Below, in pieces: positions 43,364-52,509 of a DNA stretch of 64,000 bases. The stretch covers positions 62,001 through 126,000 of the forward strand of contig NZ_JNYJ01000043.1 in NCBI RefSeq assembly GCF_000716715.1. Reading direction: 5' to 3'. Numbering within the stretch: position 1 is the first letter of the stretch; every line of letters starts with the position of its first letter. Position numbers and translations under genes: made by a program. The stretch is from Dactylosporangium aurantiacum. Its GTDB lineage: Bacteria; Actinomycetota; Actinomycetes; Mycobacteriales; Micromonosporaceae. The notes under the pieces are model-generated. The model was not told the DNA's origin and searched no databases. It saw only the letters and a program-made list of their open reading frames with translations.

Positions 43364-44535
43364 GCCAGCACGCTGACCCAGGACGCGTCGGACTTCTCCA
43401 CGGCCTCCAGCACGAGCTGGACCTGCAGCGCGTCCTCGAACGAGGGCGTCGGGTCGGTCCCGGTGGCGACCGCCTCGATGAAGTCCCGCATCTCGTGCGT
43501 GAAGGAGTGCTCGTACCCGATGATGTGGCCCGGCGGCCACCAGGCCGAGACGTAGGGGTGCTCCCCCTCCGTCACCAGGATGCGGCTGAAGCCCTGCTCG
43601 GCCGTGGGCCTCGTGGCGTCGTAGTACTCCAGCTCGTTGAGCCGCTCCAGGTCGAACACCAGCGAGCCGAGCTCGCCGTTGATCTCGACCTTGAGACCGT
43701 TCTTGCGGCCGGTCGCGAAGCGGGTCGCCTCGTAGGTGGCCAGGCCGCCGCCGGACAGGCGGGCGACGAAGACCGCCGCGTCGTCCACGGTGACCTCACC
43801 CGTCGCGACGCCCGCGCTGGCGCTCAGGCCGCTGGACGCCTCCGGCAGCGGGCGTTCCTTGATGAACGTCTCGGTGATGCCGGTGACGCCGGTGATCTGC
43901 TGGCCGGTGACGAACTGGGTCAGGTCGATGATGTGCGCGCCGATGTCGCCGAGCGCGCCCGAGCCGGCCTTGTCCTTCTGGAGCCGCCAGACGAGCGGGA
44001 AGTTCGGATCGGTGATCCAGTCCTGCAGGTAGACGGCTCTGACGTGCCGGATCGCGCCGAGCCGGCCGTCGGCGATGAGGTTGCGCATCAGCGAGACGGC
44101 GGGGACCCGGCGGTAGTTGAACCCGCAGGCGGACCGGACGCCGAGCGCCCGGGCCTTCACCGCCGCCGCGACCATCGCGCGGGCCTCCTCGACCGTGTTG
44201 GCGAGCGGCTTCTCGCACAGCACGTGCTTGCCCGCTTCCAGCGCGGCGATGGCGATCTCGGCGTGGCTGTCGCCCGGGGTACAGACGTCGATGACGTCGA
44301 TGTCGTCCCGGGCGATCAGCTCGCGCCAGTCGGTCACCGCTTCGGCCCACCCGAGCCGGCTCGCGGCTTCCGCCACCTTCGCCCCATCGCGGCCGCAGAC
44401 GGCGACCATGGTCGCCCGCGCCGGCAGGTCGAAGACCCGGTTCACGGTGCGCCACGCCTGTGAGTGCGCGGCGCCCATGAACGCGTAGCCGACCATGCCG
44501 ACGCGCAGCTCCCCGCTGCTGCCCTGAGTGGACAC
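43360..44535 (-). CDS. Gfo/Idh/MocA-family NAD(P)-dependent oxidoreductase
   Basis: 391 residues. N-terminal Rossmann domain with [17 protein letters not shown], then [24 protein letters not shown] (the CEKP motif of the family). The C-terminal alpha/beta substrate domain has [15 protein letters not shown] with the catalytic Asp/His pair. Acts in the cytoplasm on a sugar or cyclitol, likely the one imported by the adjacent ABC transporter. It begins 42 bases after the substrate-binding protein gene, so is probably co-transcribed. Confidence 0.92.
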   Translation of the reverse strand: MSTQGSSGELRVGMVGYAFMGAAHSQAWRTVNRVFDLPARATMVAVCGRDGAKVAEAASRLGWAEAVTDWRELIARDDIDVIDVCTPGDSHAEIAIAALEAGKHVLCEKPLANTVEEARAMVAAAVKARALGVRSACGFNYRRVPAVSLMRNLIADGRLGAIRHVRAVYLQDWITDPNFPLVWRLQKDKAGSGALGDIGAHIIDLTQFVTGQQITGVTGITETFIKERPLPEASSGLSASAGVATGEVTVDDAAVFVARLSGGGLATYEATRFATGRKNGLKVEINGELGSLVFDLERLNELEYYDATRPTAEQGFSRILVTEGEHPYVSAWWPPGHIIGYEHSFTHEMRDFIEAVATGTDPTPSFEDALQVQLVLEAVEKSDASWVSVLA

Positions 44536-44577
44536 TTGGCGGTTCCTTTCTGGTGGTTGGCTCTACCTGACGACCTG

Positions 44578-45633
44578 CTAGGACTTGAAGCCGAGCGGCA
44601 GGTACTTGTCGACGTTGTCCTTGGTGATCGTCTCGGACTGCAGGACGATCAGCTTCGGCACCTGCAGCTCGACCAGGTCGCCCATGCCCTTGCCCTGGGC
44701 GGCGAGGCGGGCCAGGATGATCGCCGAGGAGGCCATCGACGGCGGGTACGTGACCGTCGCGGTCAGCACCGTGTCGCCCGCCTTGATGTGGTCCATCGCG
44801 TCGCGGGAGCCGGCGCCGCCGACCATGAAGAACTCCTTGCGGTTCGCCTGCTGGATCGCGGCGAGGACACCGACGCCCTGGTCGTCGTCGTGGTTCCACA
44901 CGGCGTCGAGCTTCGGCGCGGCCTGCAGCAGGTTCGCCGCGGCCTTCTGGCCCGACTCGACCGTGAAGCCGGCCGCCACGCGGTGCTTGACGGTCAGGCC
45001 GTAGGTCTTGAGCGCGTCGGCGAAGCCCTTCGACCGGTCCTTGGTCAGCTGGAGCTCGTCGATGCCGGGGATCTCGCCGATGACCGCGTCGGTCTTGCCC
45101 TTGAGCTTCTCGCCGATGAAGTGACCGGCGGCGATGCCCATGCCGTAGTTGTCGCCCTTGATCAGCGAGAACGACGCGGCCGGGTCGGAGAACTCACGGT
45201 CGAGGTTGATGACGATGATGCCGGCCGCGGTGGCCTTGCGGCCGATCTCCGTGAGCTGGGCACCGTCCTGCGGCAGCAGCACGATCGCGTCGGGCTTCGA
45301 GCCGATCAGGGTGTCCAGCGCGGCGATCTGCGCCGGGGCGTCCTTACCGGCGTCGACGACCTTCAGGGTCACGTCGGAGAACTTGGCGGCCTGCGCCTTG
45401 GCGTTGGCGGTGATGGCACCGATCCAGCCGTGGTCGGCGGCCGGCGCGGAGAAGCCGATGGTGACGGCCTTGCCGGGCGCCTCGGTGGCCGCGTTGACCT
45501 TGGTGTTGGTGCCGGTGTCGGAGTCCTTGGTGTCGTTGGACGTGCAACCGGCGAGCAGTGCGCCGGCGCCGAGCGCCGCCCCGCCGAGGAGAAGCTTGCG
45601 GCGGGACATGTCACCCGAGGATGCGCTCATCAC
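44578..45633 (-). CDS. Sugar ABC transporter substrate-binding lipoprotein
   Basis: 351 residues. Twin-arginine-like lipoprotein signal SRRKLLLGGAALGAGALLAGC with the lipobox Cys at about residue 30. The mature chain is a RbsB/periplasmic-binding-protein-like domain (VTIGFSAPAADHGWIGAITANAKAQ, QIAALDTLIGSKPDAIVLLPQDGAQL, GADVEEW-type hinge absent but NHDDDQGVGVLAAIQQA present). Delivers a mono- or oligosaccharide to the permease at 45775. Gap of 141 bp to the permease gene; same operon likely. Confidence 0.93.
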   Translation of the reverse strand: MMSASSGDMSRRKLLLGGAALGAGALLAGCTSNDTKDSDTGTNTKVNAATEAPGKAVTIGFSAPAADHGWIGAITANAKAQAAKFSDVTLKVVDAGKDAPAQIAALDTLIGSKPDAIVLLPQDGAQLTEIGRKATAAGIIVINLDREFSDPAASFSLIKGDNYGMGIAAGHFIGEKLKGKTDAVIGEIPGIDELQLTKDRSKGFADALKTYGLTVKHRVAAGFTVESGQKAAANLLQAAPKLDAVWNHDDDQGVGVLAAIQQANRKEFFMVGGAGSRDAMDHIKAGDTVLTATVTYPPSMASSAIILARLAAQGKGMGDLVELQVPKLIVLQSETITKDNVDKYLPLGFKS

Positions 45634-45774
45634 GACCTCCTGGTCGTCTGTGGGATTGGGGGTGTGTGTACTGGTTCGGTGCGTTTTTGGGCGTGTTGAT
45701 CAGCACTGCCGTCGCAGCTGGACGGCGGCGTGGTGTCGGCGGTGAGCTGCCCTATGTGGTTGGGGCTCTGGTGC

Positions 45775-46833
45775 CTATCTGTTGAGCCGGGTCCTGAAGA
45801 ACGACCCGACCCGGAACTGCTGGATGAGAACCGCGACGACGATGATGCCGCCGTTGATGATCCGCTGGACGTCCAGCTGCAGGTTGTTGACGATGAAGAG
45901 GTTCGTGATCTGGGTGAAGATCAGCACGCCGAGCAGCGAGCCGACGATGGTGCCGCGGCCGCCGGTGAGGGCGGTCCCGCCGATGATCGCGGCGGCGATG
46001 GCGTTGAGCTCGTACAGGTCGCCGTGCGTGTTGCTGCCCGACGTCGTCTGGGACACGATCATCAGCGCGGCGATGCCGCAGCAGACCCCGGACAGCACGT
46101 ACAGCAGCATGGTCTGCAGCCGGACGTTGATGCCGGCGAGGCGGGCGGCCTCGGCGTTGCCGCCGATCGCGATGGTGCGCCGGCCGAAGGTGGTGCGGTT
46201 GAGCAGGACCCAGCCGATCACGACGACCGCCAGGAAGATGATGACCATGTACGGCACCCCGAGCAGCCGGTCACCGGCGAGGCTCTTGATGAAGGGGTCC
46301 GACGTGATCTGCGTGTGCGACCCGGAGATGTTCTGCGCCAGCCCTCGGGCCGACAGCATCATCGCGAGGGTGGCGATGAACGGCACCAGCTTGCCGTAGG
46401 CGATGAGCCCGCCGTTGACGAGACCGGCGACCGCACCGACGGCGAGCGCGGTGAAGACCATCGCCGCGGGGCCCATGTCCTGGGTCGCGACGGTGGTGCA
46501 CCAGACGCTGGCCAGGGCGAGCAGCGCGCCGACCGACAGGTCGATGCCGCCGCTGATCATCACGAACGTCATGCCGACCACGATCACGCCGATGCTGGAC
46601 GCCTGGGTCAGCACGGTCAGCTCGTTGGACCAGAGGCGGTCGAGGTCGAGGAAGATGTCGGAGCGGGTGATGGCACCGATGATCAGCAGCAGGACCAGCA
46701 CCCCGATGAGGGCGAGGTTGCGCTTGGCGGAGTCGGCGCCGTCCCGCTGCCACCAGCTCTGCCCGGCGGCTGGGCTCGCCGTGCCCTTGCTCAGCTCCAC
46801 CGGATCGGCGGACGGTGTGGTCGCGGTGCTCAT
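45775..46833 (-). CDS. Ribose/xylose-type sugar ABC permease
   Basis: 352 residues, ten or so membrane helices. Carries the BPD_transp_2 signature: LWSNELTVLTQASSIGVIVVGMTFVMISGGIDLSVGALLAL and GLVNGGLIAYGKLVPFIATLAMML, and the C-terminal GGTALTGGRGTIVGSLLGVLI. Its ATG overlaps the ATPase stop by four bases (ATGA). Forms the transmembrane part of an RbsABC-type importer with the flanking genes. Confidence 0.94.
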   Translation of the reverse strand: MSTATTPSADPVELSKGTASPAAGQSWWQRDGADSAKRNLALIGVLVLLLIIGAITRSDIFLDLDRLWSNELTVLTQASSIGVIVVGMTFVMISGGIDLSVGALLALASVWCTTVATQDMGPAAMVFTALAVGAVAGLVNGGLIAYGKLVPFIATLAMMLSARGLAQNISGSHTQITSDPFIKSLAGDRLLGVPYMVIIFLAVVVIGWVLLNRTTFGRRTIAIGGNAEAARLAGINVRLQTMLLYVLSGVCCGIAALMIVSQTTSGSNTHGDLYELNAIAAAIIGGTALTGGRGTIVGSLLGVLIFTQITNLFIVNNLQLDVQRIINGGIIVVAVLIQQFRVGSFFRTRLNR

Positions 46834-48389
46834 GCTGCGGTCCCTTCAGGGGCGGTGCTCGCCAGGTCGGCTCCGTCCAGCAGCGAGCCGGCCATCACCA
46901 GGTCGAGCACGGTGTCTTCGTCGAGTTCGTCGGCGGGCGCCTCGCGGACGAGCCGTCCCTCACGCATGACGAGCACGCGGTCGGACAGGCCCAGCACCTC
47001 GGGCACCTCGCTGGACACGAGCAGCACACCGACACCCTCGTCGGCGAGTCTGCGGATCACCTGGTACAGCTCGGCACGGGCACCCACGTCGACGCCCCGG
47101 GTGGGCTCGTCGAGCAGCAGGAGGCGGGTGCCGCCCAGCAGCCAGCGGCCGACGACGACCTTCTGCTGATTGCCGCCGGACAGGGTGCGCACCGGGCGCC
47201 GGACGTCGTTCGGGCGCAGGTCGAGGCCTTGGGTGATCTTCTCGGCCTCGGCGCGCTCGCGTCCCGAGTCGGTGAAGCCGACCCGCGCGAAGCGGGTGAA
47301 GCCGGCCAGGGTGACGTTGCGGTAGATCGGCTCGCCGAGCAGCAGGGCCTGGCTCTTGCGCTCCTCGGGGGCCATGCCGATGCCGGCCTTCACCGCCGCG
47401 TTGACGCTGCCCCGGCGCAGGGTCCGGCCGCCGACCGCCACCGTGCCGGCGGTCGCCCGGCGGGCGCCGAAGACCGTCTCGAGCACCTCGGACCGGCCGG
47501 AGCCGACCAGGCCGGTGATGCCGACGATCTCCCCGGCGCGCACGGTCAGCGAGATGTCGCTGAACCGGCCGTCCAGCGAGAGCCCTTCGACCTCCAGGAG
47601 CTTCTCGCCGTACTCCCGCGCCGCGGGCTTCTCGGGGAAGACGTACTCGATGGTGCGGCCGGTCATCCGGCTCACCAGCTCGCGGGTCGGCGTGGTCTTC
47701 GCGTCGAGGTTGGCCGCGGTGGTGCGGCCGTCCTTGAGCACCGTCACGCGGTCGCCGATCTCGCGGATCTCCTCCATGCGGTGGGAGATGTAGATGACCG
47801 CGATGCCCTGCGCGGTCAACGCGCGGACCATGCGGAACAAATTCTGCACCTCGTCATGGGCGAGCACGGCGCTCGGCTCGTCCATGATGAGCAGCCGCGC
47901 CTCGCGCGACAGTGCCCGGCCCATGCTGACGATCTGCTTCGCCGCCGCCGGCAGCTTGCCGACCTCGCGGCCCACGGGGATCTCCGCGTGGCCGAGCCGC
48001 GCGAGGATCTCCGCCGCGCCGCGGCGCATGGTGCGCCGGGCGACGAACCCGGCGCTGTGCGGCTCGTGACCGAGGTAGATGTTCTCCGCGACGCTGAGCC
48101 CGTCGACGAGGTCGAGCTCCTGGTAGATCGTAGCGATGCCGGCCTTCATGGCCGTCTGCGGGCTGTTGAACGCGGCCGGCTGGCCCTGCCACAGGATCTC
48201 GCCCGAGTCGGGGGTGTGCGCGCCGGAGAGCACCTTGATCAGCGTCGACTTGCCGGCACCGTTCTGCCCGAGCAGGCAGTGCACCTCCCCGGCCCGCACC
48301 TCCAGCTGCACGCCGTCGAGCGCGCGGACACCGGGGAAGGTCTTCACCACATCGGTAAGTTTGAGGACGATGTCGTCCGTATTTGTCAT
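46830..48389 (-). CDS. Ribose/xylose-type sugar ABC ATPase (two nucleotide-binding domains)
   Basis: 519 residues, RbsA/XylG-like. First cassette: Walker A GQNGAGKST at 41-49, signature-like LPAAAKQIVSMGRAL, Walker B LLIMDEPSA. Second cassette: degenerate P-loop GLVGSGRSE, true signature LSGGNQQKVVVGRWL, Walker B LLLLDEPTRGVD. This asymmetric pattern is normal for the family. The start overlaps the ROK regulator stop (ATGA), and its own stop overlaps the permease start. Confidence 0.95.
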   Translation of the reverse strand: MTNTDDIVLKLTDVVKTFPGVRALDGVQLEVRAGEVHCLLGQNGAGKSTLIKVLSGAHTPDSGEILWQGQPAAFNSPQTAMKAGIATIYQELDLVDGLSVAENIYLGHEPHSAGFVARRTMRRGAAEILARLGHAEIPVGREVGKLPAAAKQIVSMGRALSREARLLIMDEPSAVLAHDEVQNLFRMVRALTAQGIAVIYISHRMEEIREIGDRVTVLKDGRTTAANLDAKTTPTRELVSRMTGRTIEYVFPEKPAAREYGEKLLEVEGLSLDGRFSDISLTVRAGEIVGITGLVGSGRSEVLETVFGARRATAGTVAVGGRTLRRGSVNAAVKAGIGMAPEERKSQALLLGEPIYRNVTLAGFTRFARVGFTDSGRERAEAEKITQGLDLRPNDVRRPVRTLSGGNQQKVVVGRWLLGGTRLLLLDEPTRGVDVGARAELYQVIRRLADEGVGVLLVSSEVPEVLGLSDRVLVMREGRLVREAPADELDEDTVLDLVMAGSLLDGADLASTAPEGTAA

Positions 48390-49576
48390 GATGGCCGTCC
48401 ATATGCGAGTTCGCTGGCCAGCACCGCGGCGCCAACAACGCCGGCGCGGGGGCCGAGCTCGGACAGGACGACCGGCAGATTGCCGGTCGCGAGGGGCAGC
48501 GAACGCCGGTAGACGACGCTGCGGATCTCCGCCAGCAGGATGTGACCGAGGCCGGCGAGACCGCCGCCGATCACGATCATCGACGGGTTGATGAAGCTGA
48601 CCAGCCCGGCCAGCACCCCACCCACCCGGCGCCCACCGTCACGGATGAGACGGATGCACGTGACGTCACCCTCGGCCGCGCCGTCGGCGACGTCCTTGGC
48701 CGTCACGACGCCGTTGGCGTTGAGCCGCTCCGCGAGGGCCGGCGAGGCGCCACTGCGCGCCGCCGCCGTCGCGTCACGGGCCAGTGCACCGCCGCCGAAC
48801 AGGGCCTCAAGGCAGCCGACGTTGCCGCACGAGCACACCGGCCCGTGGCTGTCGACCTGGATGTGCCCGATGTCGCCGGCGCACCCGTCGGTGCCCCGGT
48901 AGACCTCGCCGTTGAGGTAGATGCCGCACCCGATGCCCGTGCCCACCTTGAGGAACAGCAGGTTGTCCACCGAGTGCGCGACGCCGCCGTAGCGCTCGCC
49001 GATGCTCATGATGTTCACGTCGTTGTCGACGACGACCGGGCAGTTGAACTCGCGCCCCAGCACCTCCCGCACCGGGAACCTGTCCCAGCCCGGCATGATG
49101 GGCGGCGAGACCGGCACCCCGTCACGGAAGCTGACCGGCCCGGGCACGCCGATACCGATGGCGTGCAACCGCTCGAACGAGCCCTCCGCACGGAACTTGT
49201 GCAGGATCTCGTTGACCCGCTGCAGTATCACCTTCGGCCCCGACCTGATGTCGGCGGGCTCGCCGTACGCCGTGACCGGCTCCAGCCGCCCGTCGGTGAT
49301 CTCCACGTCGATCGAGCTGGCCCCCAGGTCCACCGCGGCGAACCGCAGGTCCGGGTTGAGCTCCACCAGCGTCGAGCGCCGACCGCCCCGGCTCGCCGCG
49401 GGCCCGGCCTCACGGATCAGCCCGGTCGCGACGAGCGCGTCCAGGTCCGCGAGCAGCCGCGGCCGCGGCACCTCCAGGCGGTCCGCCAGCTCCGCACGCG
49501 ACAACGCACCGGTGTCCCGCAACAAGCGGAGCAGGCGCGACTGAACAGGACCGTCCACCGCACTGACCGTGTTCAC
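48386..49576 (-). CDS. ROK-family transcriptional regulator (XylR/NagC-like)
   Basis: 396 residues from GTG 49576, preceded by GAGGAGG. N-terminal winged HTH (SRLLRLLRDTGALSRAELADRLEVPRPRLLADLDALV), then a ROK sugar-binding domain: AVDLGASSIDVEI, GIGVPGPV, VVVDNDVNIMSIGE, FLKVGTGIGCGIYLNG, and the zinc motif HIQVDSHGPVCSCGNVGCLEALF. First gene of the importer operon with 4-base overlaps, so it likely autoregulates and controls sugar uptake. Divergent residues do not allow naming the inducer. Confidence 0.93.
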   Translation of the reverse strand: MNTVSAVDGPVQSRLLRLLRDTGALSRAELADRLEVPRPRLLADLDALVATGLIREAGPAASRGGRRSTLVELNPDLRFAAVDLGASSIDVEITDGRLEPVTAYGEPADIRSGPKVILQRVNEILHKFRAEGSFERLHAIGIGVPGPVSFRDGVPVSPPIMPGWDRFPVREVLGREFNCPVVVDNDVNIMSIGERYGGVAHSVDNLLFLKVGTGIGCGIYLNGEVYRGTDGCAGDIGHIQVDSHGPVCSCGNVGCLEALFGGGALARDATAAARSGASPALAERLNANGVVTAKDVADGAAEGDVTCIRLIRDGGRRVGGVLAGLVSFINPSMIVIGGGLAGLGHILLAEIRSVVYRRSLPLATGNLPVVLSELGPRAGVVGAAVLASELAYGRPS

Positions 49577-50141
49577 AATGGCACCTCCTCATCTGGTCGC
49601 AGGCAGGCGTCCGCGACACGCGGCTACACCACCACACCTCCGCTGAGGTGCTGGTTGCCGGGTCGTGTGCCGTGCGTTACACCCGTGTTGCGTCGAGACT
49701 TTAGGCCCTTCACCGCCCCACGTCTAGGTCTTCTATCTCCCGTTACCAAACTTTTGCTGAATCCAACGGAAGTTCGCCCACTTTCGAACGTTTCCTCATT
49801 TTCGCAGGTGAACGGGGTTGCGGGCGCTCCTGCAAAGCGCTCCGTAGCGGACAAATCGCACGGCGATGAGTGCCATGCTCGGCGGCGCTTGATGGTTTCG
49901 GGCGGCGTCCGGCGACGGAACGACCACCCCGGCCGTCCGGCCGCCGCGGCCTACCGCACGCCCGGATCGGTTCCCCCACGAGGGGCAGGCTGGCACCCGG
50001 GTCTCATGCTCGGACGGCGACCCGGCCAAGTGATCAGGTGCGCAGTGTTCGCTGCTGCGACGGCCGTGGCGGTGGATCAGAAGCGCATCACCGCGGCCGG
50101 GAAAGGGCCGTCCGGCGGCGGACCATCGGCATCCAAGCCTG
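49577..50141. other. Upstream region of the sugar operon, no gene seen
   Basis: Contains a comparatively AT-rich stretch (about 49730-49805) with the imperfect inverted repeat GGAAGTTCG and CGAACGTTTCC (49768-49795), a candidate ROK operator/promoter. The rest is GC-rich and without recognisable features. Confidence 0.5.
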
Positions 50142-50510
50142 TTAGCAGCACAACGGGGTGGCCGCCGCGGGCTCGTTCCTCCGGCCCCACACAGCAGCCG
50201 ACGTTCCCGGACCGCACGACCAGCAGCCGGCGCAGCGACCAGCAGCGGAGGCGGCGGCCGCACCAACCAGCAGCAGACACAGGGGCGCAGTGACAGCCGG
50301 CACGACGAGCAGCAGCCGGCCGACCATGGCCAGCGCTTTCGACATCTCGGGCGTCATCGAAGCGGAACGCATCACGACCAGCGCCTTCGCCGCACCCACC
50401 GCCAACACAACCCCGGCGAACACCCCGACCGCCAAACACCCTGACCAGCACCCATGGTGGCCACCGCCGCCGAGGCCGCCGCGTTCGCTCACATGAACGA
50501 CGAAATGCAT
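50142..50510 (-). CDS. Possible small two-helix membrane protein
   Basis: 122 residues with two hydrophobic segments: GVFAGVVLAVGAAKALVVM and MVGRLLLVVPAVTAPLCLLLVGA, separated by a polar turn SMTPEMSKAL. The C-terminus is Cys/Gly/Ala-rich and less protein-like. Its central 44 residues are encoded by a 132-bp DNA segment that is repeated upstream (50610-50741). No family recognised; the presence of the repeat makes this call tentative. Confidence 0.4.
   Translation of the reverse strand: MHFVVHVSERGGLGGGGHHGCWSGCLAVGVFAGVVLAVGAAKALVVMRSASMTPEMSKALAMVGRLLLVVPAVTAPLCLLLVGAAAASAAGRCAGCWSCGPGTSAAVWGRRNEPAAATPLCC
50299..50430. repeat. 132-bp direct repeat, copy A
   Basis: Matches 50610-50741 at all but two of 132 positions, offset 311 bp. 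On the minus strand each copy encodes two membrane-helix-like segments around MRSASM-PEMSKALAMVG. Confidence 0.92.
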
Positions 50511-50609
50511 CACCGGCCCAGCCGCACGCACCAGCGCGGCACACGCGGCGGAAACGCTGCCGTCGACGGCCAGGAGTAGCCGCAGCGAGCGCAGGACCGC
50601 CGACACGTC

Positions 50610-50741
50610 GGCACGACGAGCAACAGCCGGCCGACCATGGCCAGCGCTTTCGACATCTCGGGCGCCATCGAAGCGGAACGCATCACGACCAGCGCCTTCG
50701 CCGCACCCACCGCCAACACAACCCCGGCGAACACCCCGACC
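50610..50741. repeat. 132-bp direct repeat, copy B
   Basis: Second copy, in an open minus-strand frame of its own (50510-50863) whose flanks are not protein-like. Probably a duplicated or decayed partial copy of the gene at 50142-50510. Confidence 0.9.
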
Positions 50742-50923
50742 AGCGAACACCCTGCCGGCCGGCACCGTTGACGAACCGCCTGGGCTACCGGATCGCAGAC
50801 GCCCACCGTCGGCGAACCGCCTGGGCCGCCGGATCGCGGACGCCGCAATGCCTCCTGCTCCACGGACGCCCGGCGCGGCGCAATCCCGCGATCCGCCCCG
50901 GCACAGACCCCGCAGGCAGCCCG

Positions 50924-51742
50924 CTACTTCAGCAGCAACCTCCCCATCCGCCGACTCGCCATGGTCAGGCCGACCACCGTCAGCGCCACCAGGTATCCCG
51001 CGTGCCACAGCATCGACCAGTCAGGCGAGCCGGTCGTGATCGCCCGGAGCAGGGCGACCCCGTGATACAGCGGGGTCAGCTCGATCAGGACCTGCAGCGG
51101 CACCGGGAAGTCCGACGGCGGGGAGAACGTGCCGCTGAACAGGAACAGGCCGAACTGGGTCACGTTGATGTAGTCGAAGTCCTGCCACGACCGCAGCAGC
51201 GTCGACAGGCCCATGCCGAGCGCGCCGAACGCGAACCCGACCAGCAGCGTCACCGGCAGCGCGACGAGGGCCCAGCCCCAGGTGGTCAGGTCGAGCGCGG
51301 CCATGACGACGAGGAAGACGGCGGAATACACGCCGCCGCGGCACATCGCCCAGATGAGCTCGCCCACGGAGACCTGCATCGGGGTGATCGGGGTGGCGAG
51401 CGTCGCATCGTAGATGCGCATGAACTTCAACTTGCCGTAGAAGTTCATCGTGGTCTCGGCGAGGGCGCCGTTCATGGCGGACGCGGCGAGCATCGCCGGC
51501 GCGACGAACTGCGCATACGTCACCAGCCGCCCGTCGGGCAGCGCGATGTCGCCGACGAGCCGCCCGACCCCGAGGCCGATCGACAGCAGGTACAGCAGCG
51601 GCTCGACGAAACCGGACAGCAGCACCCACCAGTACGCGGCGTGCCTCGCCGCGGCGAGGTTACGCGCAGTGACCGACAGCGCCCTTGAGGCACGGTGGTC
51701 GAGGCGGGACATCGCCCGCGGGAAGATCAGCGTCGTGACCAT
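50924..51742 (-). CDS. ABC-2 type exporter permease (NodJ/DrrB-like), second subunit
   Basis: 272 residues with six membrane helices. ABC-2 features: RNLAAARHAAYWWVLLSGFVEPLLYLLSIGLG, FVAPAMLAASAMNGALAETTMNFYGKLKF, ATPITPMQVSVGELIW and FLFSGTFSPPSDFPVPLQVLIELTPLYHGVALLR. Its ATG shares a base with the stop of the other permease. Exports a polysaccharide, lipid or drug together with 51742-52509 and 52509-53441. Confidence 0.92.
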   Translation of the reverse strand: MVTTLIFPRAMSRLDHRASRALSVTARNLAAARHAAYWWVLLSGFVEPLLYLLSIGLGVGRLVGDIALPDGRLVTYAQFVAPAMLAASAMNGALAETTMNFYGKLKFMRIYDATLATPITPMQVSVGELIWAMCRGGVYSAVFLVVMAALDLTTWGWALVALPVTLLVGFAFGALGMGLSTLLRSWQDFDYINVTQFGLFLFSGTFSPPSDFPVPLQVLIELTPLYHGVALLRAITTGSPDWSMLWHAGYLVALTVVGLTMASRRMGRLLLK

Positions 51743-52509
51743 CAGTCGCCCAGCTTCCGGGTGAACGCGCGCAGTGCCAGTACATAACCGGCGGCGCACC
51801 ACAGCAGCAGCACCGCGGTGTGCGCGGGCACCCCCCACGCGGTCGCCGTGCCGAGGGTCGCCGCCCGCGACAGCTCGACGCCGTGCCACAGCGGCGACAC
51901 CCACGCCAGCAGGCGGGCAGGCACCGGCAGGCTCTCCACCGGGAAGAACACGCCCGCGAACAAGGTCATCGGGACCACCCCGACGCGGAACAGCACCGCG
52001 AACGCGCCGTCGTTGTCGGCCCGCGCGGCATACGCGAAACACGGCGCCGCGCACGCCGCGCCGAGCAGGACGCAGATCAGCGGGGTGGCGAGCGACCACC
52101 ACGAGTGCAGCGCGCCGAACAGCAGCAGCACCACCAGGAACGCGGCGCCGGACAACGCGACCCGCGCCGTGACGAACAGCAGATGTCCGCGCAGCATGTC
52201 ACCCACCGTGAGCGGCGAGGCCCGCATCGCGTGGTAGACCCGGGTCCAGTGGAACCCGCCGTAGACCGGCCACGTCGAGTCGCCGACCGCGACCTGCAGC
52301 GCGGTCGAGGCCAGCAGCCCCGGGCCCAGGTAGTCCAGATAGGGCACGCCGATCGTGGTGGACCGCGCGTCGATGTAGTGCCCCACGGTGATCCCCATCG
52401 CGACGAGGAACATCGCCGGCAGCGCGAACGAGCTGAACACGCTCGACCGCCACGTGCGCTTGTAGGACACGAGGTGATACTCGAGCGCCAGTGCCGTCGG
52501 ATGCGCCAT
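51742..52509 (-). CDS. ABC-2 type exporter permease (NodJ/DrrB-like), first subunit
   Basis: 255 residues, six helices. EYHLVSYKRTWRSSVFSSFALPAMFLVAMGITVG, GPGLLASTALQVAVGDSTWPVYGGFHW, ASPLTVGDMLRGHL and LFAGVFFPVESLPVPARLLAWVSPLWHGVELSR are typical. Paralogous to the downstream permease; two unequal permeases with one ATPase suggest a heterodimer. The start overlaps the ATPase stop. Confidence 0.92.
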   Translation of the reverse strand: MAHPTALALEYHLVSYKRTWRSSVFSSFALPAMFLVAMGITVGHYIDARSTTIGVPYLDYLGPGLLASTALQVAVGDSTWPVYGGFHWTRVYHAMRASPLTVGDMLRGHLLFVTARVALSGAAFLVVLLLFGALHSWWSLATPLICVLLGAACAAPCFAYAARADNDGAFAVLFRVGVVPMTLFAGVFFPVESLPVPARLLAWVSPLWHGVELSRAATLGTATAWGVPAHTAVLLLWCAAGYVLALRAFTRKLGD

